From Zelonia costaricensis (lineage: Eukaryota > Euglenozoa > Kinetoplastea > Trypanosomatida > Trypanosomatidae), in the NCBI GenBank assembly GCA_030849075.1, contig JASAOO010002968.1:1-15402 (forward strand): a DNA stretch of 15,402 nucleotides, given 5' to 3'. A model generated the notes under the pieces. It had not been told where the DNA came from. It worked only from the letters and a program-made list of their open reading frames with translations, and did no database searches. The stretch's first letter is position 1; every line of letters starts with the position of its first letter. Position numbers and translations under genes: made by a program. Below, piece by piece: positions 7,962-15,402 of this stretch.

Positions 7962-7968
7962 AAAAAAA
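7962..7968 (-). terminator. RNA polymerase III T7 terminator of tRNA-Arg
   Basis: Seven T on the minus strand begin three bases after the tRNA discriminator base. This is a standard pol III stop signal and supports the tRNA being an expressed pol III unit inside a pol II polycistronic region. Confidence 0.85.
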
Positions 7969-7970
7969 GT

Positions 7971-8042
7971 CATCCGTGACAGGATTCGAACCTGCAACCC
8001 TCTGATCCGTAGTCAGATGCTCTTCCATTGAGCCACACGGAC
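7971..8042 (-). tRNA. tRNA-Arg (anticodon ACG)
   Basis: A complete 72-base cloverleaf. The acceptor GTCCGTG pairs with CACGGAT over seven pairs, with a G-U at the first pair. The D stem is GCTC/GAGC, the anticodon stem TCTGA/TCAGA encloses the loop CTACGGA, giving anticodon ACG. The T stem GCAGG/CCTGT closes the loop TTCGAAT, and the discriminator is G. The internal B box GGTTCGAATCC is perfect and the A box is TGGCTCAATGG. No CCA is encoded and there is no intron, as usual in trypanosomatids. A34 would be expected to become inosine and read CGU, CGC and CGA. It lies alone in the spacer between the second F-box-like/LRR gene and the PSA-like gene, on the same strand as both. Confidence 0.96.
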
Positions 8043-8767
8043 ACGTGATATGTTGGCGTGTCGCACATGTGAGATGTGAATGCACACCCGGAGTTGTGGG
8101 AGGTCGCGGAAAGGGGCATGGCGGTCCCGAGTTGGCCACGAAGAAAGCACGTGAGGGACACTTCATCACGGCGCCAGCGGTCATTCACCACCGTCGGCTG
8201 ACAGCTTCACCAGGCGCCACAGGCCTTCTGTCGCATCACCACGCAGGTTTACATCGACGAGTGAGACGCCAGAAGAGGTTGAAGTAGCAGCCGAGCACAG
8301 CATCCGCACACCGACACTCCACACACACACACACACGTCAGTGCACGTCAAGTTGAACGTAGTTGAATGAAGGGACACAAGCGTAGAAAAGGAGAAGACG
8401 GGCCACAGTAGCGGGGCCACGGAGGGCGCGAGTCGCGCGGTTGGGGAAGTGTGGGTCGTACGCATCGCACCTAGCGGGCCACGACGACGGCAATGGAAAG
8501 AAACCAAAAAAACAAACAACCGAAAAACACGCGGGACAGTTGGGAGCCCATGGCGGAACTGGAGAAGTCTACCGCGAGGCGAAGGCCAGGGCGGCGCAAC
8601 CCGCTTCGCATGCCCGCCTCGTGTGCGATTGCATGCTTCGCCGCGCGCTACTCACGTGTTGAACTTCTGCGACGAAGGGGAGTTAAATAGCCCACGGGGT
8701 GGCGGACATGCCGGGATACCCGTCACTCAACCCTTCATCTTTCATACACGCAGCATCGCCTGAGCCG
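8043..8767. other. Spacer downstream of the second F-box-like/LRR gene
   Basis: No intact gene is visible. It should contain the 3' UTR of the upstream gene and the region just before the tRNA. It has a CA repeat at 8320-8337 and a short LRR-like reading segment on the minus strand at 8181-8270, discussed as a possible relic. Confidence 0.6.
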
Positions 8768-10126
8768 TCAGCCGCGGACGCACACTACAACTGCGACGTT
8801 GGCGAGGGCGACAACGTCGCAGTCACACACATTGGACGAGACCCACACCCGCTGCAGCCTCGGGGCACCCGCGAGGGAGGCGACGCTGCGCAGACCCGCG
8901 CACTCGCTGAGGTCGACGCACTCCAACGCCGGGCAGGTGTTGAGGCCGTCGATGCCGCGCACCCCGCTGCGCCGCGCATCGATGCTGCGCAGGTACGGCG
9001 CGTTGGCCAGCGGTGCGAGGTCCTCCACTTGCCGCGCGCTGGCCAGGGTGAGGTTCGTCAGGCGCGGGCACTTGCTCAGGCCTCCGAGCCAGCGCACGCC
9101 GCTTGATGTGGCGTTGATCGTGTGCAGCCGCGGTGCACCGGCAAGAGCGGCGAGGCTCTCGAGCCGCCGGCACTCCGTCAGGTCGATGTACTCGAGCGTC
9201 TCGCAGCCGCCAAGGCCGTCCAGCACGCGCACCCCACTCCACGACGCGTGGATGCAGCGCAGCCGCGGAGCCTCGGCAAGCGGCGCCAGGCTCTGTAGCT
9301 GCAGACAGCCACGCAACTTCACCTCTACAAGCGACACGCACCGCTCGAAACCTGTGATGGCCTGCACCTCCGAGTTCCCCACGTATACGTGCTGCAGCTG
9401 TGCGACGGCGACAAACTCGCGTAAGCACACCCGCTGGCGGCGCAGCCCAATTAAAGTCAAGTGTGTGAGAGCCGGAAGCGCGCGGCAGAGCTCGAAGACG
9501 GCGTCGCTGCAGTCGTGGAGGGCGACGACGCGGAGCCGCGTGAGAAGCGAGGGCGGCGCGTGCCGCAGCATCCCGTACCGTTCGTGCGCGCACAGCTCCT
9601 GCAGTTGCGCCACCGCAGCGGCGCCGAAGTTGGGCACAGCGTGCGGGCTGTCCTCCAGCTGCACCGCGTCCAGCCGGCGACACACGCGTGCGTCAGCGCC
9701 GAGGACGGTGCTGGCTGCCACAGCACCGTAGACCTTCAGTGGTAGCCCGCACTTCTCCAGCCACCACGCCGCGAGGTCAAAGACGTTGCGGAAGTTGCCG
9801 TGGGCGTACTCGGAGTTGAGGGCATGGCGCACCACGTCGCTGGAGGTGTCCACGAAGAGCTGCACGCGGTAGTCCCAGCCCCGGCGGAGCTCCGTGAACA
9901 AACGCGCGCGTGGCGCGGCGGCGGCGACGGCGAGGCTGGGCCGACTCGGGATGAAGCTGAGCACCTGCGCCAGCGCATCGCCCGAGAGAGTGGCGAGCAG
10001 CCGCGGCGCTCGCGCAGCGTCACTCACGTACGCGTCACGGGCCAGCAGGCCGCTGTGGATGTGCTGCAGCAGCGACGTGATGTAGTTCATCTCGAGCGTG
10101 CGTGTGCTCGCGTGGATGCCTTCCAT
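8768..10126 (-). CDS. F-box-like leucine-rich-repeat protein (452 aa)
   Basis: The ATG at 10126 gives 452 residues; a second ATG at 10090 would remove 12. Residues about 41-82 (RAPRLLATLSGDALAQVLSF onward) have the spacing of an F-box: a Leu/Pro-type start, an acidic residue, then a VLSF helix. Residues 117-130 (DLAAWWLEKCGLPL) recur in the upstream paralogue at 109-122. LRRs run from about 195 to 435; the last four units start at residues 254, 299, 344 and 389, exactly 45 apart, each a double LRR with a C-x2-L core and an APxL second half. There is no signal peptide or membrane helix, so it is probably cytosolic or nuclear. By analogy with F-box/LRR proteins it may bind Skp1 and present a substrate to an SCF ubiquitin ligase, but this is inference from a degenerate F-box. 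LRR content is certain. Confidence 0.9.
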   Translation of the reverse strand: MEGIHASTRTLEMNYITSLLQHIHSGLLARDAYVSDAARAPRLLATLSGDALAQVLSFIPSRPSLAVAAAAPRARLFTELRRGWDYRVQLFVDTSSDVVRHALNSEYAHGNFRNVFDLAAWWLEKCGLPLKVYGAVAASTVLGADARVCRRLDAVQLEDSPHAVPNFGAAAVAQLQELCAHERYGMLRHAPPSLLTRLRVVALHDCSDAVFELCRALPALTHLTLIGLRRQRVCLREFVAVAQLQHVYVGNSEVQAITGFERCVSLVEVKLRGCLQLQSLAPLAEAPRLRCIHASWSGVRVLDGLGGCETLEYIDLTECRRLESLAALAGAPRLHTINATSSGVRWLGGLSKCPRLTNLTLASARQVEDLAPLANAPYLRSIDARRSGVRGIDGLNTCPALECVDLSECAGLRSVASLAGAPRLQRVWVSSNVCDCDVVALANVAVVVCVRG

Positions 10127-10169
10127 ATGTTTGTGTGTTTGTCAAATGGAGCACCGTACTCGACGCAGC

Positions 10170-10200
10170 CTCACACGCGCGTGCAGAGGAGGGACGCGGG
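10170..10200 (-). promoter_or_regulatory. Predicted trans-splice acceptor for the 452-aa F-box-like/LRR gene
   Basis: On the minus strand CCCCGCGTCCCTCCTCTGC (10182-10200) is followed by the first AG at 10171-10170. This would leave a 5' UTR of about 43 bases before the ATG at 10126. A second AG lies 8 bases further on and could be an alternative acceptor. Confidence 0.55.
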
Positions 10201-10340
10201 GTACACGGCGAGCGGAACAGGCGCAGAAAAGGCACCGCGCAAGCTCTACCTCGACGTCAGCACGAGGACCACGACGGCGTGCGGTGTTGAATAAAAAAAC
10301 GCAAGCGCACACACCAGCGCCGTCAGCTTGCAAAACTTGT

Positions 10341-10380
10341 GCGTATGTGTATGTGTATGTGTGTGTGTATGTGTGTGTGC
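10341..10380. repeat. (TG)n/(GTAT) microsatellite
   Basis: A run of alternating purine-pyrimidine dinucleotides, GTATGTGTATGTGTATGTGT and on, about 40 bases. Such repeats are typical of Leishmaniinae spacers. Confidence 0.9.
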
Positions 10381-10915
10381 TCGACAAGGCCGAGGTGAAA
10401 GTCACCCGGCGAGTGTACCGCGTTGACCCCTGTGATAGCGGTGGCTGTGCCTCACTGCGCTGGCGGTCACTGTCAAGGCAGGCAAAGCGCACACGGCGCG
10501 CGTGCGAGGGAGCAGCATTCAGTTCAGGGCCCGTTTTCAACTGCATCTCAGTACAAGCGGAGGCCCTTCCCTTCCTTCCTCATTTGCTTTTTTTAATTGT
10601 GCGGCTCCTTGGCAGCGCCAGCATGCGGCTGCGTCGCTCGGTCGCGTGTAGAATTGAGGGAGGCGAGGCCGGGGGCCTCCGCGCAGCTCCACATGTGACA
10701 GCACTACGCGAAGAGAGGGATGGTTGCTGGTGTGCTTGCACGCACGCCTGCGGCACTGCGCCGCGGTTGGCTGTAGCCGTTTCTGATGGACGCGTCGGTA
10801 CGAGTGTGGGACGTTGCAGCATCGTCGCCTGTTCCACACGTTTTCATGAAGCCGTCGATTCCAGGGCGGGGGAAGGCGGGGAGGGGCACGCAGCAGAGGA
10901 GAGTGGAGGGAGGGA

Positions 10916-10927
10916 GGGGGGGGGGGG
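10916..10927 (+). repeat. Homopolymer run of 12 G
   Basis: An uninterrupted G tract at the end of a GGGA-rich stretch on the plus strand. In the transcript it is a C tract. Its exact length should be treated with caution. Confidence 0.85.
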
Positions 10928-11160
10928 CGGCGCACCTGCTGGGCAGACCTCGACTGAGCAGCGACGCAGAGGAGGAGGGGTGGGGAACGGAGCCACGTGC
11001 CGCACCCCCACCGCGTGCCTCTCCCCTCCCCCTCCCCCCACTCGGCGTATACTCCAGCCACGCACAGACAAAAGAAGAAGCAAGCACCCGTGTGAAAGGA
11101 GAAAAGACCGCTGGTCTCTGTGCGTACGTACAGAGGTGCGCGCGCTTGTGTATGCATGTG

Positions 11161-11181
11161 CGTGTGTGTGTGTGTGTGTGT
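11161..11181. repeat. (GT)n microsatellite
   Basis: About ten GT units on the plus strand, in the spacer between the two F-box-like/LRR genes. Confidence 0.9.
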
Positions 11182-11360
11182 CTCGCCGTGGCTGTGCTAG
11201 TGAGCACTGTGACATATGCAGTCTGAATGACGCCCACCCCTCAAGGTTACCGGGCCCACCTTGCAGACAAGACGCCAGTGAAAAGGTCGTAGACGTGCAT
11301 CTCACGCGTTCATGGCGTTAGCAAACCCACCGACCGCACGCGCACAGATGCTCAGATGCA

Positions 11361-11385
11361 GACACACACACACACACACACACAC
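11361..11385. repeat. (CA)n microsatellite
   Basis: About twelve CA units on the plus strand. A second, shorter CA run follows at about 11512-11526. Confidence 0.9.
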
Positions 11386-11977
11386 TCGGCGAGATGACCG
11401 GGAGAAACACACACATGAAAGGGAAAGCGCGAGCGCTGTCAACGCGTTCCCCTGTACACATGCACATCAAAGGTGCAGACGCTCTCCCGCTGCCTCTCCC
11501 ACCCTCTCTCTCACACACACACACACAAAGGGGGGGGGGCATCCCACGCGCGCCGCCGTGACAAGCACACGTGCAGGATCGACGACGACAGTGCGCACAA
11601 GAACACAATCAAACCAAAAAAGAAGAAGCAGGGAAAGAGCAGCTGTACCCCGCACCGTGGCACGGCACGGGAGAGATGTGGGACGACGTCACAAGCGATG
11701 CGTTTACGTGCGTACGACCTTTTTTCGTCATCTCCTCTATTTTTTTTTTTGTGTGTGCGGGTGGGGGAGGGGGAAGTGGTGAGGGGTTACACACAGAGGT
11801 CGGCACGGATGCGCGCCTGGGCGTGTGTGTGTGTGCGCGCGTGCGTGTCTGTGTCGTCGCGGCGCGCACCTGTCGACCCACGGTTTGATCTTGACGTCGC
11901 ACCTCTCTTCGACCATTCCCCCCCCCCCCCCGCGCCTTCCCTTCCCCCACACCGCCACATGGGCGGCGCATTCGCCG

Positions 11978-13654
11978 TCAGGAGCCCGCGGGGCGAGCCG
12001 AGGAGGCGGAGAGGCAGGCGGCGCAGTCCCACCCGTGCAGCGCGGCCACAGCACTGGCCGAGGCATCCTCCATGGTGAGGGTGTCCCCAACGCGCGGCAG
12101 TACGCACGTGGACGGCAGCTTGGCGGGGCCCTCGGCTCGCAGCCGCCACCCGCCGTCCGTTGCGCCGCCCTGCTGCCAGACGCGACCCCGGCCCAAGTCA
12201 ACGCTGCGCAGTGCTGCACACCGCTCGAGCCCCTCCATCCCCCGCACGCCGCTCTCCGCCACGACAATGTGCCGCAGACACGGCGCCCCGTTGAGGGCGC
12301 TGAGGCGCTGCAGCATCGGGCTGCAGCAAAAATCCACGAACTCCAGCGCGGGGCAGGTGTGCAGACGTTCGAGATCCGACAGTGGGGTGGAGCGCATGAG
12401 TATGGTGCGTAGCCGCGGCGCCCCGGCGAGGGCGGAGAGGCTGTGTAAGCCGTGACAGAGGCTGAAGGACACCGTCTCCAGGCTGCCGCAGCGGTGCAGC
12501 CCCGCGATGTCCTCCACACCGGACTTGTCCGCGCAGATAAAGCGCAGGGATGGCGCACCGCCCAGCGGCGCGAGCGACCGCAGTGCGCTGCACCCAGTCA
12601 CGTCGACCGTCTGCAGCGCGGTGCACGTGTCGAGCCCGGCGATGTCGCTCACCGCGCTGCCGCGGAGGTTCAAGTGGCGCAGGCGGCGCGCCCCGGCAAC
12701 ACCGGCCACGCTGCTGAGGCGGCGGCACTGGGTGAGGTCGAGGCTCTCCAGCATAATGAGCTTGCTGAAGCCCCCGACGCTACGCACGCCGGTGCGCCGC
12801 GCGATGACGGCCCGCACCCACGGCGCCTCAAGTACAGGCGTGAGTGTCGTCACCGACGGGCAGTAGGAGACATCGAGCAGCACCAGCGACACACACGCGT
12901 GCAATTCGCTGATCGCCCGGAGCTGCTCCCCGTGCACGGTGAGCATTTCCAGGTGCACGGCGGTGGCAAACCTGCTCATCTCCAGCTGTGTCGCCAGCAG
13001 TCCACCAAAGTACAGCTCCGTGATGTGCGGCACCTGCCGCAGAAAGAGCACGTCTGCCGCGGCGGCCCCATAAAAGCGCACGCGGCGCACGCTGGTGAGT
13101 CGCCGTGGGTCTGTCCAGCGCACGAGCAGGTGCGCCCCCGCGGCGTAAATCTCGTGTACGCCCCACAGCACCGCCCCGGGCACCCCGACCTCCGCATCGC
13201 CTTTAGAAAGGTGCACCGACTGCAGCAGGTCACGCACCGCGTCCGGCGCCGCCGCAATCTCCTTCAGCGCCGCGGTGCTCTGCGCGGTGAGGGGGATGCG
13301 GCAGCGCGTGAGCCACCACGCAATCGTGTCCACCGGCTGGAGGGGGGCGAAGCGGTAGTCGGAGCAGTACACCTCGAGTGCAAGCCCGGCCCCGCTCAGG
13401 CACAACTTCGGATTATGCTTGCTGTAGCACGGCAGCATGGCCTCCGCGTAGAGACGCATGCGCGGCGACACGGTTGCCAGCGTCAGGTGCGCCGCGCCGG
13501 TGGTGAAGCTCAGCACAACGGCACACACGTCCCTGCCGAGTGCGGCGAGAAGCTGCGGGGCGCGAGTGGTGCTGCGCCGGTATGCACTACTCTCCAGCAG
13601 AAAGCCGTGCACGCGCTGCAGCTCGGCGACGTGGGAGGGCGGAGCGTTAGACAT
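11978..13654 (-). CDS. F-box-like leucine-rich-repeat protein (558 aa)
   Basis: The ATG at 13654 gives 558 residues. Residues 18-51 (FLLESSAYRR..RAPQLLAALG..VVLSF) match the N-terminus of the downstream paralogue residue for residue at many positions and have F-box-like spacing. DTIAWWLTRCRIPL at 109-122 is a second shared motif. LRRs cover about 188-490; six units start at residues 245, 290, 335, 380, 425 and 470, exactly 45 residues apart, each a double LRR with C-x-x-L and GAPxLR signatures. The C-terminal 70 residues are not LRR and are Ala/Gly/Ser-rich. No signal peptide or membrane helix is seen. The protein probably folds as an LRR arc used for protein binding, with a possible SCF ubiquitin-ligase adaptor role (inference). 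The pair looks like an old tandem duplication with later gain or loss of 45-residue units. Confidence 0.9.
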   Translation of the reverse strand: MSNAPPSHVAELQRVHGFLLESSAYRRSTTRAPQLLAALGRDVCAVVLSFTTGAAHLTLATVSPRMRLYAEAMLPCYSKHNPKLCLSGAGLALEVYCSDYRFAPLQPVDTIAWWLTRCRIPLTAQSTAALKEIAAAPDAVRDLLQSVHLSKGDAEVGVPGAVLWGVHEIYAAGAHLLVRWTDPRRLTSVRRVRFYGAAAADVLFLRQVPHITELYFGGLLATQLEMSRFATAVHLEMLTVHGEQLRAISELHACVSLVLLDVSYCPSVTTLTPVLEAPWVRAVIARRTGVRSVGGFSKLIMLESLDLTQCRRLSSVAGVAGARRLRHLNLRGSAVSDIAGLDTCTALQTVDVTGCSALRSLAPLGGAPSLRFICADKSGVEDIAGLHRCGSLETVSFSLCHGLHSLSALAGAPRLRTILMRSTPLSDLERLHTCPALEFVDFCCSPMLQRLSALNGAPCLRHIVVAESGVRGMEGLERCAALRSVDLGRGRVWQQGGATDGGWRLRAEGPAKLPSTCVLPRVGDTLTMEDASASAVAALHGWDCAACLSASSARPAGS

Positions 13655-13706
13655 GACGCAAGAGGGGCAATGGGGAGGGGAGGGGGAACAAAGAAAACGG
13701 GCACAG

Positions 13707-13731
13707 CTGTGTGCGTATATAGAGAAGGAAC
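13707..13731 (-). promoter_or_regulatory. Possible trans-splice acceptor for the 558-aa F-box-like/LRR gene
   Basis: On the minus strand GGTTCCTTCTCT (about 13720-13731) precedes an AG at 13708-13707, giving a 5' UTR of about 52 bases. A much stronger pyrimidine tract (about 13662-13696) lies between this AG and the ATG, but no AG occurs after it until inside the coding region. The acceptor is therefore less certain than for the other genes. Confidence 0.4.
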
Positions 13732-13747
13732 CGATGCGTGTATATGT

Positions 13748-13770
13748 GGGTGGGTGGGTGGGTGGGTGGG
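13748..13770 (+). repeat. (GGGT)n array, strong G-quadruplex motif
   Basis: Six GGG runs separated by single T bases on the plus strand, just upstream of the predicted acceptor of the 558-aa gene. Short-loop motifs of this kind form very stable parallel quadruplexes in vitro. The plus strand is the template strand here; the RNA would carry CCCA repeats. A GT microsatellite follows at about 13780-13795. Confidence 0.8.
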
Positions 13771-14066
13771 ATGCGTCCGAGTGTGTGTGTGTGTGCTAGA
13801 GTGCGTGGGAAGGGTGCGCAAGCAACTACATAAGTCGAGCAGATAGGCCAGAAAGGCAGAAGAAGCCTCAGCGACGTTCGAGATCGTGGAAAGGAGGGGT
13901 AGGAAGGGGGGCAGAGGCAGCTTCTTCCAGGGACGACGGGAAGCAGCGGAGCACACAACACACAAGCGCAAAGTGTCCCGGCGCGCAGAGAGAGAGAAAG
14001 AGTGAGCCCGGGCTCTGCACTCACGAGTGTGAAGCGGAGTGCTCGCAGTGAGGTGGTGCGCAGTGG

Positions 14067-14086
14067 CAGGTGAGTCACCTGGTGAC
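14067..14086. repeat. Two overlapping palindromes
   Basis: CAGGTGA-G-TCACCTG (14067-14081) and GTCACC-T-GGTGAC (14074-14086) are both perfect and overlap, so the DNA or RNA could switch between two hairpin-like arrangements or bind a dimeric protein. Chance is not excluded. Confidence 0.5.
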
Positions 14087-14098
14087 AGCGAGGGCAAG

Positions 14099-14121
14099 CA
14101 ACAACAACAACAACAACAACA
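14099..14121 (+). repeat. (CAA)n trinucleotide repeat
   Basis: Seven and a half CAA units in the spacer upstream of the 558-aa gene. The minus-sense transcript would carry TTG repeats. Confidence 0.9.
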
Positions 14122-14211
14122 GAGAAAGAGACAGAAGAGGCGAAGAGGAATGCATTAGACGAACACATGCGGCCAAGGCGCGGATGGGGCAACAGACGTC
14201 GGGGATAAGTG

Positions 14212-14231
14212 AGGGAGGGAGGGAGGGAGGG
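14212..14231 (+). repeat. (GGGA)n repeat with G-quadruplex potential
   Basis: Five GGG runs separated by single A bases on the plus strand, giving CCCT repeats in the transcript. The latter is also a pyrimidine tract that could serve RNA processing. Confidence 0.7.
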
Positions 14232-15229
14232 CGCGCGAGACGCGTCACTGGTCCTGCCACGTGTGTGGTGCATGCGACGGCTGGAAACGAGCATATCCAC
14301 ACCGGGAACATCCATTCCCTGCAAAACCGTGAGCGTACGCAGACACAAACCGGTTGCAGCAAGCGAAACTGAAGCGGCGCTTCACTCATGTGCGTCGAGT
14401 GCGATGGAGGCGGGCTCGGCGTAGCTCAACGCCGCTGCGCATGGTCGCACTTCTCTGGCGTGGGAGTTGACTCTTCATTGCGTGGCGACGTGGTCTCGCT
14501 TGATATGCGAAAAGAACGTCAAGGGAGAGAGAGTTGTAGCGTAAAAGAAGTCACTGGAGCACGCGAATGGGGGAACAGAAGATCAGGAAAACTGCGGTAC
14601 GCTCTCCATCGATCTGTTTGCCGCCGTTCTCGTTCCACACGTCTGGCTTCTTTTTCTTTTTTTGCTTTCTTTTCGGGTCTGCGGGTGGCACAAGAAGAGC
14701 GGCACGGACGTGGTGGCACTGCGCGCCTGTGAGGCTGCAGGTGTGGCAACGGCTGTCGTGGGGCGAGAGGGGTCGAAGAGAAGAAGCAGGTGAGGAGTTA
14801 CGAGAGAAAGGAGGCGCATTAGGAGGCCAGCCAGTTCAGGAGAAGACTGGCAACGGCTACTCATCGTCGCCTTCACTATCCCAGCGCCAGGCGACCGTCC
14901 CTCCGTAGCGCGTAGTAGAACGCCACAGTGTGGGATGTTACTCGGGAAAGCAAAGCAGTGACACAAGAGGATCTGAAGGCGCCGATAAGAAAGAACAAAA
15001 AGAGCGTCAGCTACGGATATTACGATACCGCCAGAAGAGTGGGAAACAACCAACAACAACAAGCAAAGATAAAACTGAAGAGGTGGCCCTCGACGGGCTA
15101 CGAGACGCTTCCATCACTGAGCCCACAGCCTGACGTCACACATCCTGCCTTCAGGGACCCTCTTTTTTTGTAGGCGTCACGCAGGCCACCGCCGTGCGCG
15201 CTGAACCAAGCGGAGCATCGAAACAGCGC

Positions 15230-15402
15230 TCACTCCGCCAGCGACAGACCGATACTTGAGTCTCCTTTCTGCGTCGTCCGTGTGCTCTGCGCCATCACCG
15301 TCTTCCAGTCCGGCAGCGGCCAGTCCGCCTCCTCGTTACGCAGCACTTCCGCGCCGCGAGGCGACCGCCGCACCGCGTTCAGCACCGTCGCACTCAGCAG
15401 CG
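15230..15402 (-). CDS. C-terminal end of an unrecognised protein (partial, runs off the window)
   Basis: Reading leftwards from the right edge, one minus frame is open for 56 codons and ends with TGA at 15230-15232; the other two frames stop early. The visible part starts LLSATVLNAVRRSPRGAEVL, followed by RNEEADWPLPDWKTVMAQST and a Gly/Ser-rich end GLSLAE. GC-rich third positions and balanced composition resemble the neighbouring genes and differ from the low-complexity spacers. I do not recognise the family. The first codon fully inside the window begins at 15400. It would be the most upstream gene of the transcription unit seen here. Confidence 0.7.
   Translation of the reverse strand, partial: LLSATVLNAVRRSPRGAEVLRNEEADWPLPDWKTVMAQSTRTTQKGDSSIGLSLAE

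Larger units (their letters stand above)
10201..11977. other. Repeat-rich spacer between the two F-box-like/LRR genes, no gene seen
   Basis: About 1.8 kb of low-complexity DNA. Open frames on either strand, including a plus-strand one of about 400 codons, give simple Arg/Thr/His/Pro-rich strings without domains. The stretch holds several TG/CA microsatellites, a 12-G run at 10916-10927, and T runs on the plus strand near 10587-10596 and 11740-11750. It should contain the 3' UTR of the 558-aa gene and the 5' leader of the 452-aa gene. Confidence 0.6.
13771..15229. other. Spacer between the right-edge gene and the 558-aa F-box-like/LRR gene, no gene seen
   Basis: About 1.5 kb with no convincing gene on either strand. 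It contains nested palindromes at 14067-14086, a CAA repeat at 14099-14121, a GGGA repeat near 14212-14231, a T-rich block on the plus strand at about 14648-14675 and a T7 run near 15163-15170. It should include the 3' UTR of the right-edge gene. Confidence 0.6.

Noticed and set aside
7393..7997. Minus-strand open frames overlapping the start of the PSA-like gene and the tRNA
   Set aside because: They run through a TG repeat, the splice region and the tRNA, and the products show no domain.
10098..11321. Plus-strand open frame of 407 codons
   Set aside because: It is built from microsatellites and G-rich spacer, has no domain, and runs against the direction of all genes here.
1..15402. CRISPR arrays, bacterial operons, telomeric repeats
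   Set aside because: No spaced direct repeats, no Shine-Dalgarno-led gene clusters and no TTAGGG arrays were seen. The GGGT arrays are not telomeric repeats.

Overview
This window looks like nuclear DNA from a trypanosomatid, most likely of the Leishmania/Leptomonas/Crithidia group. The DNA is GC-rich. All recognisable genes lie on the minus strand, have no introns, and are separated by 0.7-2.3 kb spacers full of CA/TG repeats, G-runs and polypyrimidine tracts. Each complete gene has a polypyrimidine tract and an AG acceptor 30-55 bases before its ATG, as expected for spliced-leader trans-splicing of one polycistronic unit. The window also holds a relic of the trypanosomatid ingi/L1Tc retroposon clade and a PSA-type leucine-rich-repeat (LRR) surface protein. 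The species cannot be named from sequence alone.

In the direction of transcription (right to left) the layout is as follows. (1) 15230-15402: the C-terminal end of an unrecognised gene. (2) 13655-15229: spacer with G-quadruplex, CAA and GGGA repeats. (3) 11978-13654: an F-box-like/LRR protein of 558 aa. (4) 10127-11977: spacer with many simple repeats. (5) 8768-10126: a second F-box-like/LRR protein of 452 aa, a diverged paralogue of the first; both share an N-terminal module and exact 45-residue LRR units. (6) 8043-8767: spacer with a faint LRR-like relic. (7) 7971-8042: a complete tRNA-Arg(ACG) with a T7 terminator. (8) 6518-7585: a secreted or surface LRR protein with signal peptide and C-terminal membrane helix, related to PSA/GP46. 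(9) 4328-6517: a long spacer. (10) 2291-4243: a type II membrane glycosyltransferase with a PLOD-like motif set. (11) about 1079-2126: a dead, internally deleted ingi-like retroposon in the sense orientation downstream of the glycosyltransferase, with an intact 2A motif, the start of an AP endonuclease and three C-terminal C2H2 fingers, but no reverse transcriptase. (12) 1-about 865: a stretch almost devoid of T on the plus strand.

The genes do not form an obvious pathway, which is normal for trypanosomatid polycistronic units. The glycosyltransferase and the PSA-like protein would both enter the secretory pathway. The two F-box-like/LRR proteins probably act in the cytosol or nucleus as substrate adaptors, which is inference. 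The most interesting items are the truncated retroposon (its intact 2A motif, its run of four inverted repeats, and its position in the glycosyltransferase 3' region), the strongly T-depleted left end, and the F-box/LRR paralogue pair.
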